Below, piece by piece: positions 6,961 to 7,931 of a DNA stretch of 7,931 bases. The DNA lies in the NCBI GenBank assembly GCA_002782605.1, contig PFIF01000287.1:1426-9356 (forward strand). Direction: 5' to 3'. Positions within the stretch are counted from its first letter, which is position 1. Every line of letters starts with the position of its first letter. The notes below the pieces were generated by a model. That model worked only from the letters and a program-made list of their open reading frames with translations, had not been told where the DNA came from and did not search any database. Both the position numbers and the translations under genes were made by a program. The DNA comes from Deltaproteobacteria bacterium CG_4_8_14_3_um_filter_43_13 (GTDB lineage: Bacteria; Desulfobacterota; UBA8473).

Positions 6961-7147
6961 AGAGCTTTGAAAAATTACCCCTTTTCGCTTCAGCATTAAT
7001 TTTTTGACCCATCTAAGCTCGCTCCATGGAAAATTCACAAACTCACCCTTCGGGCTCAAACATGTGAATTTTCTACATTATGCTCGCCAAGAGGGGTTCC
7101 CCAAAAAATTTATGAATTCGCTCTCAGGGGTAATTATTCGAAGCTCT
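6961..7147. mobile_element. MITE-like long imperfect palindrome
   Basis: The ends are inverted copies: 6961-6981 against the reverse complement of 7127-7147 match at 19 of 21 bases (AGAGCTT...AATTACCCC). Further pairs nest inside: AATTTTTTG (6998-7006) with CAAAAAATT (7102-7110), and GAAAATTCACA (7029-7039) with TGTGAATTTTC (7063-7073). The apex has a CCTTCGGG tetraloop-type hairpin (7047-7054). GCATCG occurs immediately left (6955-6960) and one base right (7149-7154), like a target-site duplication. It encodes no protein. The best reading is a non-autonomous inverted-repeat element between two caspase-like genes. A large bidirectional terminator or structured RNA is the main alternative. Confidence 0.7.
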
Positions 7148-7148
7148 A

Positions 7149-7154
7149 GCATCG
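7149..7154 (+). repeat. Right GCATCG flank of the palindrome (candidate target-site duplication)
   Basis: This is the second copy of GCATCG in the same orientation as 6955-6960. The extra A at 7148 may belong to the element end. Confidence 0.45.
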
Positions 7155-7186
7155 TTGTCTTTGCTATAAACAAAAGGGGTGAAGAT

Positions 7187-7880
7187 ATGAAAACACCAAA
7201 ATTCCTTTTTCTGCTTTTTGCAATCGTTATCGTAGGGTGGGCTGCATCCATCGCTTTGGTTCATGCCGATGACCGCAGTGTTACGGTAAAGCCCAAGAAA
7301 GGCGCTGAAATCACGACAGTTGCCCACAGCAAATACTTTGCCATCATTATAGGCAATCAAAGCTACGGACATCTGCCAAAACTCAAGACCCCAATAGCAG
7401 ACGCAAAGGCAGTTAATGAGATATTAAAAAACCAATACGGCTTTGAGACAAAACTCCTCATAGATGCACGGAGAAAAGACATACTTTCAACCATAAACGA
7501 CTTCAGGAAAAAACTCTCATCAAAAGACAACCTCTTGATTTACTATGCAGGGCACGGAGAATTTGATAAGACAGCAGACAGGGCATACTGGCTTCCTGTA
7601 GATGCTCAAAGGGACGACCCTGTTGACTGGATTAGCGCAACAGACATAAATAACAGACAACATCAAACGGATTGCCTCTAAACACATCCTCATCGTATCT
7701 GACTCGTGCTATTCAGGCACATTAACAAGGGCAGCGGTTATAGACCTAAAGTCAGCGGAAAAAGACGAATACTTTTACGCTTTTTTGGGGTGCAGGGGCG
7801 TGGGTAAAGGGAACGCTTCTATTTTATTTCATTCTTCAAAGAAACTTCGTTGCACAATAATCCGAATTCTGATATTCTGA
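7187..7880 (+). pseudogene. Second exported caspase-like protein, frameshifted and truncated
   Basis: From ATG 7187 (AGGGGTG 5 nt upstream) the product starts with a signal peptide (MKTPKFLFLLFAIVIVGWAA..., cut after VHA, residue 27). A caspase-fold domain follows: YFAIIIGNQSYGHLPKLKTPIADA, then LLIYYAGHGEFD with His123, then AYWLPVDAQRDDPVDWISATDINN. That frame stops at 7679-7681. The expected continuation, IKRIASKHILIVSDSCYSGTLTRA with the catalytic Cys at 7707-7709, lies one frame over, so a net +1 shift occurred between about 7649 and 7670. ACAGAC is repeated there (7640-7645, 7653-7658), which suggests slippage. After SAEKDEY (about 7770) the frame loses family resemblance and stops at 7878-7880, so the C-terminal half of the domain is gone. 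A longer frame opening with TTG at 7004 runs through the palindrome and is not the real start. Non-functional as it stands, unless a sequencing error explains the shift. Confidence 0.82.
7850..7878 (+). promoter_or_regulatory. Promoter for the gene starting at 7907
   Basis: TTGCAC (7850-7855), a 17-nt spacer and TATTCT (7873-7878), preceded by TG at 7870-7871, form a plausible sigma70 promoter with an extended -10. It lies within the decayed caspase tail, about 30 nt before the next start codon. Confidence 0.45.
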
Positions 7881-7887
7881 AATCAGA
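7868..7887. promoter_or_regulatory. Operator-like inverted repeat over the -10
   Basis: TCTGAT (7868-7873) and ATCAGA (7882-7887) are perfect 6-bp inverted halves 8 nt apart, covering the candidate -10 and start region. This is the usual place for an autorepressor site. The repressor is unknown, possibly the product of the gene at 7907. Confidence 0.4.
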
Positions 7888-7906
7888 TTATAAAAGGAGG
7901 TGCGTT

Positions 7907-7931
7907 GTGGATACTGCCAACGTAGCAATAG
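7907..7931 (+). CDS. Start of an unidentified gene, runs off window
   Basis: GTG at 7907 follows a strong AAAGGAGG (7893-7900) 6 nt upstream and encodes VDTANVAI before the edge. Only eight residues are visible. The opening resembles short VapB/AbrB-type antitoxins that begin M/V-D-T-A-K, and an autoregulatory-looking inverted repeat precedes it, but this guess is weak. Its promoter appears to be its own rather than shared with the broken caspase gene. Confidence 0.55.

Noticed and set aside
7162..7170. TGCTATAAA as an extended -10 for the second caspase gene
   Set aside because: Transcription would begin at or inside the ribosome-binding site (7175-7181), leaving too short a leader.
7004..7186. 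Upstream extension of the second caspase frame from TTG 7004
   Set aside because: It runs through the palindrome, has no ribosome-binding site and encodes unpatterned sequence. ATG 7187 has AGGGGTG and begins a clear signal peptide.

Overview
The window reads as bacterial chromosome of moderate A+T content. It has Shine-Dalgarno-led genes, TAA/TAG stops and TGG for Trp, so the code is standard. The gene set (an EndoQ-type PHP nuclease, YjbQ, a DUF433/DUF5615 pair, and a secreted WD40-caspase with a DGEWVVITPEGYFNAS-type linker) fits an uncultured environmental lineage such as Nitrospirota or a deltaproteobacterium-like group. That placement is inference from protein style only; no marker gene is present.

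Left part (1-1544, minus strand): a 3'-truncated EndoQ/PHP-domain DNA-repair nuclease gene (1-989) lies downstream of an intact yjbQ-type gene (1155-1544). A gene-free stretch of about 560 bp (1545-2108) follows. It separates these two from everything to the right, which is on the plus strand, and it carries a plausible promoter facing each way.

Middle (2109-6920, plus strand): a compact toxin-antitoxin-like pair (DUF433 antitoxin-like, DUF5615 PIN-like) comes first. Next is a broken small frame (2756-2971) whose readable part resembles the N-terminal leader of the large downstream protein. Then come a probable membrane-anchored or lipoprotein gene of unknown function (2968-3543) and a 1121-residue exported protein (3555-6920). 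The latter joins about 13 WD40-type repeats to an Ig-like segment and a C-terminal caspase-fold (C14-like) protease with an intact His/Cys dyad. The last two genes are 11 nt apart and look co-transcribed.

Right part (6921-7931): a roughly 187-bp imperfect palindrome (6961-7147), flanked by GCATCG on both sides, looks like a miniature inverted-repeat (MITE-like) insertion or large hairpin element. It sits directly before a second exported caspase-like gene (7187-7880). That gene is frameshifted just before its catalytic Cys and has lost its C-terminal part. A new gene with its own promoter and an operator-like inverted repeat starts at 7907 and leaves the window.

Taken together, 2750-7900 looks like a caspase-homologue neighbourhood: one intact secreted WD40-caspase with a small anchored partner, flanked by two decayed relatives, a palindromic element and a TA-like module. 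The best candidate for an undescribed system is the anchored small protein plus the double-propeller caspase, which would act outside the cytoplasm.
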